This document shows positions 1-8,320 of a DNA stretch of 64,000 nt, one piece after another. The translations under genes and the position numbers were made by a program. The stretch comes from Exiguobacterium aestuarii (GTDB lineage Bacteria; Bacillota; Bacilli; Exiguobacteriales; Exiguobacteriaceae). The stretch's first letter is position 1, and each line of letters begins with the position of its first letter. The notes under the pieces are model-generated. The model made no database searches. It was not told the DNA's origin and saw only the letters and a program-made list of their open reading frames with translations. The DNA lies in the NCBI RefSeq assembly GCF_020171655.1, contig NZ_JAIVAC010000001.1, positions 930,001 through 994,000 of the forward strand, read 5' to 3'.

Positions 1-357
1 AGGATCTCCACCAAGGTCCGCCATTGCTTTACGAAGTGAAGCAAGGTCTACGACTGTCGGTACACCCGTGAAGTCTTGAAGTACAACGCGTGCCGGCTTG
101 AACGGTACGTCAATGTCTTTCGAGACGTCGGCAGTACCCCATTTTGCCAAGTTCTCGACATGTTCTTTTGTAATCGCGCGACCGTCTTGTTGACGGAGTA
201 CCGATTCGAGAAGTACGCGAATCGAATAAGGTAAACGGCTGATGTTCGTTAACCCTTCTTCTTCTAATTTTTTCAATCGATAAAAATCATACGATTGCCC
301 GTTCGCCTCGAACGATGTCCGAGATGCGAACGCGTCTAAAACATTCGTCTGTTCCAT
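1..357 (-). CDS. acnA: Aconitate hydratase AcnA, N-terminal part (runs off the window)
   Basis: The first 119 codons of a minus-strand gene read [20 protein letters not shown] and continue with the pattern of monomeric aconitase A ([34 protein letters not shown]). This TCA-cycle enzyme interconverts citrate and isocitrate on a 4Fe-4S cluster; the cluster cysteines and catalytic core lie outside the window. The ATG at 357 is preceded by GGGGGA at good spacing. The product is cytosolic and in Bacillus doubles as an RNA-binding regulator. The 160-base upstream region holds a CcpC-type dyad and a second inverted repeat. Identity is certain; the gene is cut by the window edge, not broken. Confidence 0.95.
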   Translation of the reverse strand, partial: MEQTNVLDAFASRTSFEANGQSYDFYRLKKLEEEGLTNISRLPYSIRVLLESVLRQQDGRAITKEHVENLAKWGTADVSKDIDVPFKPARVVLQDFTGVPTVVDLASLRKAMADLGGDP

Positions 358-477
358 TGCAATTTCCCCCTTTTTGAAAGCGCCGACCACACGACAATGC
401 GTAATCGCTTACTTTTCACATATTTATCATAATACAAGTATAGCGTGACGTAAAATACATTCCGTCACAAATTAGTC

Positions 478-492
478 ATAAGCAAAACTTAT
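478..492. promoter_or_regulatory. Candidate CcpC operator of acnA (ATAA-N7-TTAT)
   Basis: The sequence ATAAGCAAAACTTAT is an exact ATAA-N7-TTAT dyad, the pattern described for the citrate-sensing LysR-type repressor CcpC at citB and citZ of B. subtilis. It lies about 120 bases upstream of the acnA start. Weak -10-like hexamers (TATACT, TATTAT on the minus strand at 429-442) would put its centre near -60, as in B. subtilis citB. No CcpC gene is in the window, so the assignment rests on motif and position only. Confidence 0.45.
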
Positions 493-519
493 CAATTAGT
501 TTAAAAAGGGATAAACGAC

Positions 520-547
520 AAAAAAACACCTCAAAACTGAGGTGTTT
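520..547 (-). terminator. Intrinsic terminator of prfC
   Basis: Ten-base stem AAACACCTCA / TGAGGTGTTT with a 4-base loop, followed on the minus strand by a run of T. It begins 6 bases after the prfC stop codon and separates prfC from acnA. Confidence 0.9.
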
Positions 548-552
548 ACAAA

Positions 553-2151
553 TTATTCTTCTGTTCCAATCTCTTCGTTGACATCTAAAGCCTCGACGAG
601 AGTCAAATCGTCCGCATGACGTTCAGCGAACCGCTCATACGTAAACTCGTTCGCAAACAGGAAGACCGGACGTTCCCAGCGGTCAGTGACGAGCATGTTC
701 CGTGAGTCTTGGAAAGGTTTCAATGCTTTCAATTCTTTATCTTTTACCCAACGTGCAACGCTGTATGATACAGGTTCCATCCGGATGTCTACGCCATACT
801 CATTGTTCAAACGATATTCAAACACTTCGAACTGGAGTTGGCCGACCGCACCGAGATAAATCTCATTGTATTCATTGCGATAAACTTGGATTGCCCCTTC
901 TTGCGCGAGTTGCTCTACACCTTTGTGGAAGTGTTTTGACTTGAGCGAGTTGACTGGTGATACTCGCATAAACAACTCAGGTGGGAAAGTCGGCAATGCT
1001 TCAAAGGCAATCTTTTGCTTCGATGTCGTAATTGTATCCCCGATTTGATACGTACCTGAATCATAGATCCCGATGACATCTCCTGCGAATGCTTGGTCAA
1101 CCGTCTCACGATCGTTGGCCATGAGCTGCGTAGACTGGCTCAATTTGATTTTCTTGCCGGTTCGTGTGAGTGTGACGTCCATTCCACGCTCGAACACACC
1201 TGAACAGATTCGAACGAATGCGATGCGGTCACGGTGCGCCGGGTTCATGTTCGCTTGAATCTTAAAGACGAACCCACTGAAATCTTCTGATGTCGGATTG
1301 ATTGGACCGACGTTCGATTTACGCGCCTCTGGAGCTGGAGACATCTCCAAATAATGATTCAAGAACGCAGTCACACCAAAGTCAACGAGCGCCGTTCCGA
1401 AGAATACGGGCGTCAATTTTCCGCTTTGGATCGCTTCCACATTAATCTCATTCCCTGCTCCGTCGAGTAGGTCGATCTCATCGCGAAGATTCGTCAAATT
1501 CTCTTCAGAAAGATGGTCAGCGAGTATCGGGTCGTTTACCCCGTCCTCACTTAGTTGAAGGGTCGACTTGTCTCCGCGGAATAAATGAACTTCATTTTTC
1601 ATCCGGTCATAAACACCTTCGAACTGCATCCCGCTGCCGATCGGCCATGTGATGGCAACTGAAGGCATGCCGAGCACTTCCTCAAGTTCTTCCATCAATT
1701 CAAGCGGGTCTTTAGCCTGACGGTCCAATTTGTTCATGAACGTAAAGATTGGAATACCGCGCATACGACAAACTTGGAATAGTTTCTTCGTCTGCGTCTC
1801 GATCCCTTTCGCGGCATCGATGACCATGACCGCACTGTCGACAGATGTCAATACGCGATACGTATCCTCACCGAAATCGTTGTGCCCAGGTGTATCCATG
1901 ATCGACACGACTTTGTCTTGATAGATGAATTGCATGACAGACGATGTAACCGAGATTCCACGTTGTTTCTCAATTTCCATCCAGTCTGATTTGGCGTGTT
2001 TTGAATTTTTACGCGCTTTGACGGTACCCGCTTCACGAATTGCACCACCGTGCAAAAGTAACTTCTCTGTTAATGTCGTCTTACCCGCATCCGGGTGAGA
2101 GATGATGCCGAATATTCGGCGTCTCTCGACTTCTTGTTTCAATTGGCTCAT
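553..2151 (-). CDS. prfC: Peptide chain release factor 3 (RF3)
   Basis: 532-residue translational GTPase that recycles RF1/RF2 from the ribosome after peptide release. Visible G motifs: HPDAGKT at residues 19-25, DTPGH at 86-90, NKLD at 140-143, followed by the EF-G-like domains; the C-terminal part contains the RF3-typical GAVGQLQFEV. Length matches the family. A start ten codons further upstream exists (2181), but the Shine-Dalgarno sequence GAAAGGAAAGG falls inside that extension and is correctly placed for the ATG at 2151, so I chose 2151. Single-gene unit with its own promoter and terminator. Confidence 0.95.
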   Translation of the reverse strand: MSQLKQEVERRRIFGIISHPDAGKTTLTEKLLLHGGAIREAGTVKARKNSKHAKSDWMEIEKQRGISVTSSVMQFIYQDKVVSIMDTPGHNDFGEDTYRVLTSVDSAVMVIDAAKGIETQTKKLFQVCRMRGIPIFTFMNKLDRQAKDPLELMEELEEVLGMPSVAITWPIGSGMQFEGVYDRMKNEVHLFRGDKSTLQLSEDGVNDPILADHLSEENLTNLRDEIDLLDGAGNEINVEAIQSGKLTPVFFGTALVDFGVTAFLNHYLEMSPAPEARKSNVGPINPTSEDFSGFVFKIQANMNPAHRDRIAFVRICSGVFERGMDVTLTRTGKKIKLSQSTQLMANDRETVDQAFAGDVIGIYDSGTYQIGDTITTSKQKIAFEALPTFPPELFMRVSPVNSLKSKHFHKGVEQLAQEGAIQVYRNEYNEIYLGAVGQLQFEVFEYRLNNEYGVDIRMEPVSYSVARWVKDKELKALKPFQDSRNMLVTDRWERPVFLFANEFTYERFAERHADDLTLVEALDVNEEIGTEE

Positions 2152-2211
2152 ATACGATAGACCTTTCCTTTCTCGACTCACTTCATGCTTATTCTCGTAG
2201 CAACGCTATCT

Positions 2212-2240
2212 ATTCTAACGAAATCGATTGAGTTCGTCTA
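2212..2240 (-). promoter_or_regulatory. Probable prfC promoter
   Basis: On the minus strand TAGACG (-35) and TAGAAT (-10) are separated by 17 bases, about 60 bases upstream of the prfC ATG. The -35 box is a weak match. Confidence 0.4.
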
Positions 2241-2260
2241 TCCTAACGAGACGTACGCCT

Positions 2261-2288
2261 TTTGCAAATGGATTCTTTTTTGTATACT
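2261..2288 (+). promoter_or_regulatory. Probable promoter of the DUF2621 gene
   Basis: TTTGCA and TATACT with a 16-base spacer, about 40 bases before the start codon at 2330. Divergent from the prfC promoter. Confidence 0.5.
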
Positions 2289-2329
2289 AACGATGACAGT
2301 AAGTGAATGTATAGAACGGGGGAAAGACG

Positions 2330-2761
2330 ATGCCAGAAAACTTGATGATGTATTTCATTGTATTCTGGGGATTCGTCATGATCGGACTCATGACGATTGG
2401 CGGGTACTTCATGTTTCGTAAGTTTTTAAAACGAATGCCGAAAGAAGACGGGCGTTCCCTTTTAGACATTGAGGATGATTATATAGAGAGAACACGTCAC
2501 TTATGGACGCCGGAAACGCGGACTCTGTTAGATCGACTCGTTTCACCGGTTCCAGAACTATTTCGAGACGTCGCCATCCGAAAAATCGCAGGCAAAATCG
2601 GTCAGTTTGCCCTCGAATCTCGTGCTAAGAAGATGACGACCGAACTCGTTGTAAAAGGATATATCGCTGCAACGCCTAAGCGAGACCACAAATTTTTAAA
2701 AAAAGCGCTAGCCGAAGAACAAATCGACTGGACACCTTACGAACACTATTTTCAGCAGTAG
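2330..2761 (+). CDS. yneK: DUF2621 membrane-anchored protein (YneK-like)
   Basis: 143 residues. One N-terminal membrane segment (about residues 5-28, MMYFIVFWGFVMIGLMTIGG) is followed by a basic, helical cytoplasmic domain with a LWTPETRTLLDRLVSPVPELFRD stretch and a YIAATPKRDHKFL segment. It resembles B. subtilis YneK, which sits in the same neighbourhood (near citB and the ccd genes); molecular function is unknown. Good Shine-Dalgarno (GGGGGAAAG) before ATG. Monocistronic; a weak terminator-like ACTCT/AGAGT stem with T7 follows at about 2763-2791. Confidence 0.8.
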   Translation: MPENLMMYFIVFWGFVMIGLMTIGGYFMFRKFLKRMPKEDGRSLLDIEDDYIERTRHLWTPETRTLLDRLVSPVPELFRDVAIRKIAGKIGQFALESRAKKMTTELVVKGYIAATPKRDHKFLKKALAEEQIDWTPYEHYFQQ

Positions 2762-2885
2762 ACTCTTTCCATCCAGGTTAGAGTTTTTTTATTTTGTCGA
2801 ATTGTGCATTTTGCCTATTGGGTCGAAAGTACCTTTTCTTCCAATTTTAATTATATAGACATAATGTTCAATATTTAGACAATAT

Positions 2886-2899
2886 TGAAAACGCTTACA
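2886..2899. promoter_or_regulatory. Catabolite-responsive element (CcpA cre site)
   Basis: TGAAAACGCTTACA matches the cre consensus TGWAANCGNTNWCA at every defined position. It lies 119 bases before the start of the DUF485/symporter operon and just upstream of the FadR-type operator. CcpA control of acetate/organic-acid uptake is expected in Bacillales. Confidence 0.75.
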
Positions 2900-2903
2900 A
2901 TAA

Positions 2904-2918
2904 ATTGGTATGACCAAT
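2904..2918. promoter_or_regulatory. GntR/FadR-type operator (PdhR/LldR-like)
   Basis: ATTGGTATGACCAAT is a perfect 6-3-6 inverted repeat and equals the ATTGGT-N3-ACCAAT pattern known for pyruvate/lactate-sensing FadR-subfamily regulators such as PdhR and LldR. It sits 5 bases downstream of the cre site, in the promoter region of the symporter operon. The cognate regulator is not in this window. Confidence 0.55.
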
Positions 2919-3017
2919 ATTACAATAGTATTAGTGAATTCGACATGAAAAAAAGGCATGACTCCTCTCATTTTCACACCGCATAATGGATTTATCTTAC
3001 AGCTTAGGAGGGATTTT

Positions 3018-3347
3018 ATGCATGACGTGACGCAAGTTACTCAAACGACCAGTAGCCATTCCGCTCAGTCGATTACAGAACACGAGACGTTCCATCAATT
3101 GATGCGTGAAAAAAATCGTTTTATCGTTCCCGCTATCATCTTCTCACTTATTTTCTATTTCACGCTCCCTGTTTTGACAAGTTACACAACGATCTTGAAT
3201 ACAAAAATTGTTGGTGACATCACTTGGGCTTGGGCGTTCGCCTTCTCCCAGTTTATGATGACGTGGACACTGTGCGTGCTCTATAGTCGTCGTGCCCGGC
3301 GCTTTGATGCACTCGTGAGACAACTGAAGGAAGAGGTGAAATCATGA
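3018..3347 (+). CDS. DUF485 small membrane protein, symporter partner
   Basis: 109 residues with two membrane segments (about 39-60 and 73-96) between a polar N-terminus and a basic C-terminal helix (SRRARRFDALVRQLKEEVK). DUF485 proteins are found almost always next to solute:sodium symporters of the acetate permease type (yjcH-actP in E. coli, ywcB-ywcA in B. subtilis). The start at 3018 follows a strong AGGAGGG; an upstream ATG at 2958 lacks one. The stop codon overlaps the next start (ATGA), implying translational coupling. Confidence 0.85.
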   Translation: MHDVTQVTQTTSSHSAQSITEHETFHQLMREKNRFIVPAIIFSLIFYFTLPVLTSYTTILNTKIVGDITWAWAFAFSQFMMTWTLCVLYSRRARRFDALVRQLKEEVKS

Positions 3348-4903
3348 ACTGGACAGCAATTGCCCTCTTTACCGCCATTGTCGGTCTCACCCTTGTCATT
3401 ACATATTTCGCCGCTAGAAAAACGAAAACCGCCAGTGATTTCTACACGGCTGATGGTGGGTTGACTGGTTTCCAAAACGGTCTCGCGATTGCGGGGGACT
3501 ATATGTCCGCGGCTTCCTTCTTAGGGATTGCAGGCATGATCGCACTCGCTGGATTTGATGGCTTTTTCTATTCCATCGGCTTCCTCGTTGCCTATCTCGT
3601 TGTCCTCTATCTCGTCGCGGAACCGCTCCGCAATCTTGGGAAGTATACGATGGCCGACATGATTGCCGCCCGTTTCAATAAACCACGCGTGCGCGGTGTC
3701 GCGGCGATGAATGCCATCGTCATCTCTATTTTTTATATGATTGCCCAGCTTGTCGGGGCCGGTGCATTGATTGAACTATTGCTCGGTATCCCGTATACGA
3801 CAAGTGTCGTTGTCGTCGGGATATTGATGACGGTCTACGTCGTATTCGGTGGGATGACGGCGACTTCATGGGTACAGATCACAAAAGCCGTCCTATTGAT
3901 GATTGGGACAGCCATCATCTCATTTCTCGTCTTTGCACGATTCGATTTCTCAATCATGACGATGTTCAATGAAGTGAGCAAAGCCACACCGCTCGGTAGT
4001 GACTTCTTGAACCCAGGCAACAAGTTCAAGCTCCCGCTCGATACGATTTCGTTAAATATGGCACTCGTACTCGGTACAGCTGGTCTTCCACACATCTTGA
4101 TTCGCTTCTTTACCGTCAAAGATGCACCGACGGCAAGACAGTCGGTCGTATATGCGACGTGGATCATTGGAGCGTTCTACATTTTGACAATCTTCTTAGG
4201 TTTCGGGGCAGCAGCTTTTGTCGGACGAGACGCCATTCTCGCCGCGAACCCTGCAGGTAACATGGCGGCTCCTCTCCTTGCGCAAGTACTCGGTGGTGAC
4301 CTCTTGTTCGCCTTCGTGGCAGCCATCGCATTCGCGACCATTCTAGCGGTCGTCGCCGGGCTCGTCTTGTCAGCCGCATCTGCTTTCGCTCATGACTTCT
4401 ATGGTCACATTATCCGGAAAGGGGAAGCGACAGAGAAGGAACAAGTAAAAGCCGCCCGGATCGCTTCTGTGGCCGTCGCTCTCGTCTCGATGGGACTTGC
4501 GTTCTTCGCTCAATCGATGAACGTAGCGTTTCTCGTGTCACTCGCTTTTGCTGTTGCAGCAAGTGCGAACTTACCAGTCATTCTCTTCACGATTTTCTGG
4601 AGACGCTTTAACACAGGTGGTGCAATCTGGGGAATGGTCGTCGGTTTGTTCTCTTCTTTAATTTTGGTCGCAATCAGTCCGAACCTTTGGGCACCGGACG
4701 GGTCAGCCATTTTTATTGGAGAAGCACTTTTCCCACTCTCGAACCCAGGAATCGTCTCAATCCCACTTGGCTTCCTTGCAGCCATCATCGGTACGCTCGT
4801 CACGAAGTCCGACGAAGCCGCCGGAAACTACGAACGGATTCTCGTCAAAGCAAACACGGGAATCGATTCGGAGACGGAAGTGGCTGTCACAAAAGAATCG
4901 TAA
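3344..4903 (+). CDS. Solute:sodium symporter, ActP/YwcA acetate-pyruvate type
   Basis: 519 residues, about 13 membrane segments, SSS family. Typical ActP features are the early RKTKTASDFYTADGGLTGFQNGLAIAGDYMSAASFLG-type region (residues 23-60) and the loop TAGLPHILIRFFTVKDAPTARQS (about residues 245-267). It couples Na+ entry to uptake of short-chain monocarboxylates; family members take acetate, propionate, glycolate or pyruvate, and the exact substrate cannot be read here. Second gene of a two-gene operon with the DUF485 partner; the cre and FadR-type sites upstream suggest repression by glucose and control by an organic acid. Confidence 0.88.
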   Translation: MNWTAIALFTAIVGLTLVITYFAARKTKTASDFYTADGGLTGFQNGLAIAGDYMSAASFLGIAGMIALAGFDGFFYSIGFLVAYLVVLYLVAEPLRNLGKYTMADMIAARFNKPRVRGVAAMNAIVISIFYMIAQLVGAGALIELLLGIPYTTSVVVVGILMTVYVVFGGMTATSWVQITKAVLLMIGTAIISFLVFARFDFSIMTMFNEVSKATPLGSDFLNPGNKFKLPLDTISLNMALVLGTAGLPHILIRFFTVKDAPTARQSVVYATWIIGAFYILTIFLGFGAAAFVGRDAILAANPAGNMAAPLLAQVLGGDLLFAFVAAIAFATILAVVAGLVLSAASAFAHDFYGHIIRKGEATEKEQVKAARIASVAVALVSMGLAFFAQSMNVAFLVSLAFAVAASANLPVILFTIFWRRFNTGGAIWGMVVGLFSSLILVAISPNLWAPDGSAIFIGEALFPLSNPGIVSIPLGFLAAIIGTLVTKSDEAAGNYERILVKANTGIDSETEVAVTKES

Positions 4904-4905
4904 TC

Positions 4906-4939
4906 AAAAATGGAGCGGCCATGAGCCACTCCATTTTTT
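4906..4939. terminator. Bidirectional terminator between symporter and ccdC
   Basis: Hairpin AAATGGAG-C-GGC / GCC-A-CTCCATTT with A-rich left and T-rich right flanks. It serves both convergent genes. Confidence 0.85.
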
Positions 4940-5396
4940 ACGTGATTGCAATTCGTTTATACTTTTGATACATCGCGATTCGCCATGGGACGATCATCCC
5001 CCAGGCAATCAAGTAGAACAATCCACCTGTTGAGAAGATATCGACTTCATGACCGACCCAAACTTTCATTGCCGTACGAATCGCAAGTAGCGCGAACACG
5101 ACGATAAAAAATGCTTTTGAGCGTGACAAGTATACTTCTCCGTCCCGTTTTTCGAAGTTTGACGTTTTGATGAGGAACAGACTAAAGATTAGCCCGACCG
5201 CTAACGCCTCAAGTACTTCGACCCACGATAAACGAAATGCGGGAATTAAGAACTGAATCATCCCGGTCGTCATCGCAAGTGGTGGAATTAAGATTTTTTT
5301 TGCATTCGTCGGTTTCGCTGATGCTTTCACACGCACGAAACTCGCCACGATACCCATCAATAACGCAACGAGAGTCGACCCCCATAACATTGACAT
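4938..5396 (-). CDS. ccdC: CcdC-like membrane protein (YneJ)
   Basis: 152 residues with four or five hydrophobic segments and a conserved charged loop (LIKTSNFEKRDGEVYLSRSKAFF). It corresponds to B. subtilis CcdC/YneJ, linked to cytochrome c maturation though dispensable there; biochemical role unknown. ATG at 5396 is preceded by AAGGGG and lies 13 bases after the ccdA stop, so I prefer it to the longer frame that overlaps ccdA. In B. subtilis ccdB (a receiver-domain protein) sits between ccdA and ccdC; here it is absent. Confidence 0.85.
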   Translation of the reverse strand: MSMLWGSTLVALLMGIVASFVRVKASAKPTNAKKILIPPLAMTTGMIQFLIPAFRLSWVEVLEALAVGLIFSLFLIKTSNFEKRDGEVYLSRSKAFFIVVFALLAIRTAMKVWVGHEVDIFSTGGLFYLIAWGMIVPWRIAMYQKYKRIAIT

Positions 5397-5409
5397 CTCG
5401 GTCAACCCC

Positions 5410-6108
5410 TTAAAATCCGGTGAATCCGACAAGTTCGCTCATCCAAGCAGCGAAGCGGTTCATTCCGTCAAAATATAATAATACGCCGAATGCCATCATC
5501 AAATAGCCGCCGACTTTTGCAACTTTTGCACTGTTACGTGCTAAGTACTTGATCTTGCCTACAAACGCGACCATCACTAAGAATGGAATCGCAAAACCGA
5601 TGACATACGCCAACATGTAACCGAGACCTTGGCTCGGATTGGTTGCCGCAAGTGCAATCACACCTGCTAAAATCGGACCCGTACACGGCGTCCATCCCGC
5701 AGCAAAACCAATTCCAATTAATACGGTTCCAAAATAGCCGCTCTTTCGCTCGCCAATGTCCATCTTCTTTTCGCGCATCATAAATTGCGGTTGCCATAGA
5801 CCGGCCAAAAAGACGCCGAACACGAAAATTAAAATGGCGCCGAACATCCGCAAACTATCTTTATACTGGATGAAGACGTCTGCAATTAACGAAGTCGATA
5901 ATCCAAGCACGAGAAAGACAATCGAAAAGCCGAACAAGAACGAAAACGTGTGGAACCAAGCTGTACGCTGTTTCAATCCTTCATTTTTTAATTCAGATAC
6001 GGAAACCCCTGTAATATACGAGAGAAACACTGGATATAACGGGAGCGTACATGGTGACAAAAACGATAAGACGCCCGCCCCAAATGCGAGCCATAATGTG
6101 ACTTCCAT
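5410..6108 (-). CDS. ccdA: Cytochrome c biogenesis protein CcdA (thiol-disulfide transporter)
   Basis: 232 residues, six membrane segments, DsbD/CcdA family. The two redox cysteines are visible in the classic contexts FLSPCTLPLYP and GWTPCTGPILAG. CcdA carries electrons from cytoplasmic thioredoxin across the membrane to ResA-type reductases (resA is at 49107-49697), keeping apocytochrome c thiols reduced. The ATG at 6108 has AAAGGTGG 8 bases upstream; a GTG four codons earlier would overlap that Shine-Dalgarno. First gene of a two-gene unit with ccdC. Confidence 0.93.
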   Translation of the reverse strand: MEVTLWLAFGAGVLSFLSPCTLPLYPVFLSYITGVSVSELKNEGLKQRTAWFHTFSFLFGFSIVFLVLGLSTSLIADVFIQYKDSLRMFGAILIFVFGVFLAGLWQPQFMMREKKMDIGERKSGYFGTVLIGIGFAAGWTPCTGPILAGVIALAATNPSQGLGYMLAYVIGFAIPFLVMVAFVGKIKYLARNSAKVAKVGGYLMMAFGVLLYFDGMNRFAAWMSELVGFTGF

Positions 6109-6217
6109 GACGATTTCCACCTTTCACGACCATTATAGCGAAAACCTATTTAAATTGCTCGAATCTTTTCTTTCAGAACGAAACATCATTTTGTAATTTT
6201 TGAAATGGAAATGAAAC

Positions 6218-6246
6218 TTGTCATCTGTAAACGTAGGTGCTAAGAT
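6218..6246 (+). promoter_or_regulatory. Promoter of the Spo0E-like gene
   Basis: TTGTCA and TAAGAT with a 17-base spacer, 50 bases before the GTG start at 6297. Good sigma-A type match. Confidence 0.6.
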
Positions 6247-6296
6247 TTGGATATTCTAGTTCGCAAAATTCTAATTTACATGATGGGGGAACGAAC

Positions 6297-6479
6297 GTGG
6301 CAGTCACCGCAGCAGATACACTACACCAGGCCATTGAACAGAAACGTGATGAACTGTATAAAATCGCGTCAAAGCACACTTGGACCTCACCAGAAGTCAT
6401 TCTGGTCAGTCAAGAACTTGACTCTCTCATTACTCGTCATGTCCTATCAAAGCATAAAAAAGATCAGCATTCGAATTGA
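6297..6479 (+). CDS. Spo0E-like aspartyl-phosphate phosphatase
   Basis: 60 residues. The two-helix family signature is clear: LHQAIEQKRDELYKIA, then the SQELDSLITRH motif. Spo0E-family proteins dephosphorylate response regulators such as Spo0A~P. GTG start at 6297 is chosen because GGGGGA lies 7 bases upstream; the longer frame from 6237 has no ribosome site and encodes a non-conserved extension. Monocistronic, with its own promoter and terminator. In an organism with only scattered sporulation genes (spoVS is at 32305) its target may be Spo0A or another regulator; that is inference. Confidence 0.85.
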   Translation: MAVTAADTLHQAIEQKRDELYKIASKHTWTSPEVILVSQELDSLITRHVLSKHKKDQHSN

Positions 6480-6487
6480 CCTTGATG

Positions 6488-6517
6488 GCTCGTCACTCTC
6501 CGTGGCGAGCTTTTTTT
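6488..6517 (+). terminator. Intrinsic terminator of the Spo0E-like gene
   Basis: GCTCG-T-CAC / GTG-G-CGAGC hairpin followed by seven T residues. Confidence 0.88.
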
Positions 6518-6556
6518 CCATGGAAAAAGGACACCCCGATAGGTATCCCTTCCAAT

Positions 6557-8320
6557 TCAAGACATCAGACGTTGTCCAGACTGTAATTCATACATTTTTT
6601 TGTATAGACCGTTTTGCTTCAATAACTGTTGATGATTCCCACGCTCGACGATTTCTCCGCGATGCAGGACTAAAATCAAGTCAGCATCTTGAATCGTTGA
6701 AAGACGGTGAGCGATAGCAATCGTTGTACGACCTCGGCGCATACGGTCGAGCGCCGTCTGTACGCGCTCTTCCGTCTCGGTATCGATTGAACTCGTCGCC
6801 TCATCGAGAATGAGTACTTTTGGATTACGGGCGACCGTTCGCGCAAATGCGAGCAATTGTCGCTCACCGCTCGAAAATGTCGCGCCACGCTCTCCGACAA
6901 CATGACCGTACCCGGCATCTAATTTCTCGATGAACGTGTGTGCCTGGACAAACTCAGCGGCTTCACGGGCACGTTCTGAATCGATATTTGGATTGAATAA
7001 CTTTAAATTTTCTTCAATCGTCCCAGTGAATAGAAACGGATCTTGTAGCACCAGTCCAACTCGTTGACGAAGCTCTTGCTCTTCAAATTGTTCGAGTGGC
7101 TGTCCGTCAATGGTGATACGACCCGAACCATATGGATAAAAGCGGGTCAACAGGTTGATAATCGAACTCTTCCCACTACCCGTATGGCCTACGAGCGCGA
7201 CCGTCTCACCAGGTTTTGCAACGAATGAGATTTGCTTCAACACATCGACTTCCCCGTCATAGCTGAACGTCACGTTCTCAAACCGCACTTCACCTTCTGT
7301 AATCTCTGCCTCGCCTGGCATTTGCTTTCCTGGTGCCGGCTCGTCTGTATCCAAGATTTTAAAGACACGGTCTGCCGATACGACAGCTTGTTGGAATTCA
7401 CTCAATCGCTGCATAATATCGAGAACTGGTCGGAAGATTCGTTCGATATAGCTGATGAATGCGTAGACGACCCCGACCTGTACTTGCTCACTCATCGAGA
7501 GCACCCCGTAATATCCGAGGAGACCAATGATTGAGAAAGCAAGAAGGAGCTCGATGATTGGACGTAGCAACATACTGTCGAGCTTTAAGTTTCGATATCG
7601 TGCCTCTTGGTGCGCCTCATTCGTCTCTTCGAACTGACGGATGAGCCGCTCCTCTTGACGAAACTGTTGAATAATCCCCATGCCGTTGATCGACTCGTTC
7701 AATTGAGCGTTGAGCTGTGACAACAGGTCCCTCACTTGCGCAAAATATTTTGTCGAAAAACGACGATACGCCCAAATGATGAGCCAGAAGAGTGGCAATA
7801 AGACGAGCCCCATTGTCGCTAGTGGCGGTTCTAATATGTATAGGAAAATATACGTCCCAATCAATTGAACAGCCGACTGGACGAACGTACTCATCACACC
7901 GACGTACAATTCTTTGACCGCCTCGGTATCATTCGTAATCCGTGACACGAGGACGCCAGCTGGTGTTCGGTCGAAATAGGCGAGCCGCATCCCCATGACG
8001 TGGCGGAAGATATCCATACGTATGTTTTGAACAATCTTCAACGCAATCTTTTGAAACGAAATCGACTGCAGATAATCAAACACGATTGCGGATACATGAA
8101 GAACCATATAGACCGCGAAGAGTGCGATGACCCAGTTCGTCGGGTAGACACCTGGCGTGACGAACTCATCGATGAACACTTTGATTAAAAACGGACCGGC
8201 CAATTTGGCACCTGTCGCAATCAACAGGAAGACGAAAGCGATACTGAGCGACTTCCCGTATCGTGTTGCATAACTGAGTAGCCGTTTGATAACCTGCCAT
8301 TCTTGAACATCATGCTTCAT
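6557..8320 (-). CDS. bmrD: ABC exporter half-transporter, BmrD/YheH-like (catalytic NBD)
   Basis: 587 residues: six membrane segments (about 25-310) then an ATPase domain with Walker A GHTGSGKSS, atypical signature FSSGERQ and Walker B VLILDEATSSID with the catalytic glutamate. It pairs with the next gene upstream to form a heterodimeric multidrug exporter like B. subtilis BmrCD (YheI/YheH). ATG at 8320 follows AGGGGG at 8 bases and overlaps the end of its partner by 11 bases, so the two are translationally coupled. The degenerate signature is normal for this half, because the intact catalytic site is formed with the partner's LSGGQ. Confidence 0.9.
   Translation of the reverse strand: MKHDVQEWQVIKRLLSYATRYGKSLSIAFVFLLIATGAKLAGPFLIKVFIDEFVTPGVYPTNWVIALFAVYMVLHVSAIVFDYLQSISFQKIALKIVQNIRMDIFRHVMGMRLAYFDRTPAGVLVSRITNDTEAVKELYVGVMSTFVQSAVQLIGTYIFLYILEPPLATMGLVLLPLFWLIIWAYRRFSTKYFAQVRDLLSQLNAQLNESINGMGIIQQFRQEERLIRQFEETNEAHQEARYRNLKLDSMLLRPIIELLLAFSIIGLLGYYGVLSMSEQVQVGVVYAFISYIERIFRPVLDIMQRLSEFQQAVVSADRVFKILDTDEPAPGKQMPGEAEITEGEVRFENVTFSYDGEVDVLKQISFVAKPGETVALVGHTGSGKSSIINLLTRFYPYGSGRITIDGQPLEQFEEQELRQRVGLVLQDPFLFTGTIEENLKLFNPNIDSERAREAAEFVQAHTFIEKLDAGYGHVVGERGATFSSGERQLLAFARTVARNPKVLILDEATSSIDTETEERVQTALDRMRRGRTTIAIAHRLSTIQDADLILVLHRGEIVERGNHQQLLKQNGLYKKMYELQSGQRLMS

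Noticed and set aside
2182-2421. Open frame from 2185 overlapping the yneK start
   Set aside because: Covers promoter sequences, lacks a ribosome site and runs out of frame into yneK.
6247-6717. 156-codon frame overlapping the Spo0E-like gene
   Set aside because: Runs through the terminator at 6488-6517 and into the 3' end of bmrD; no conserved motif.
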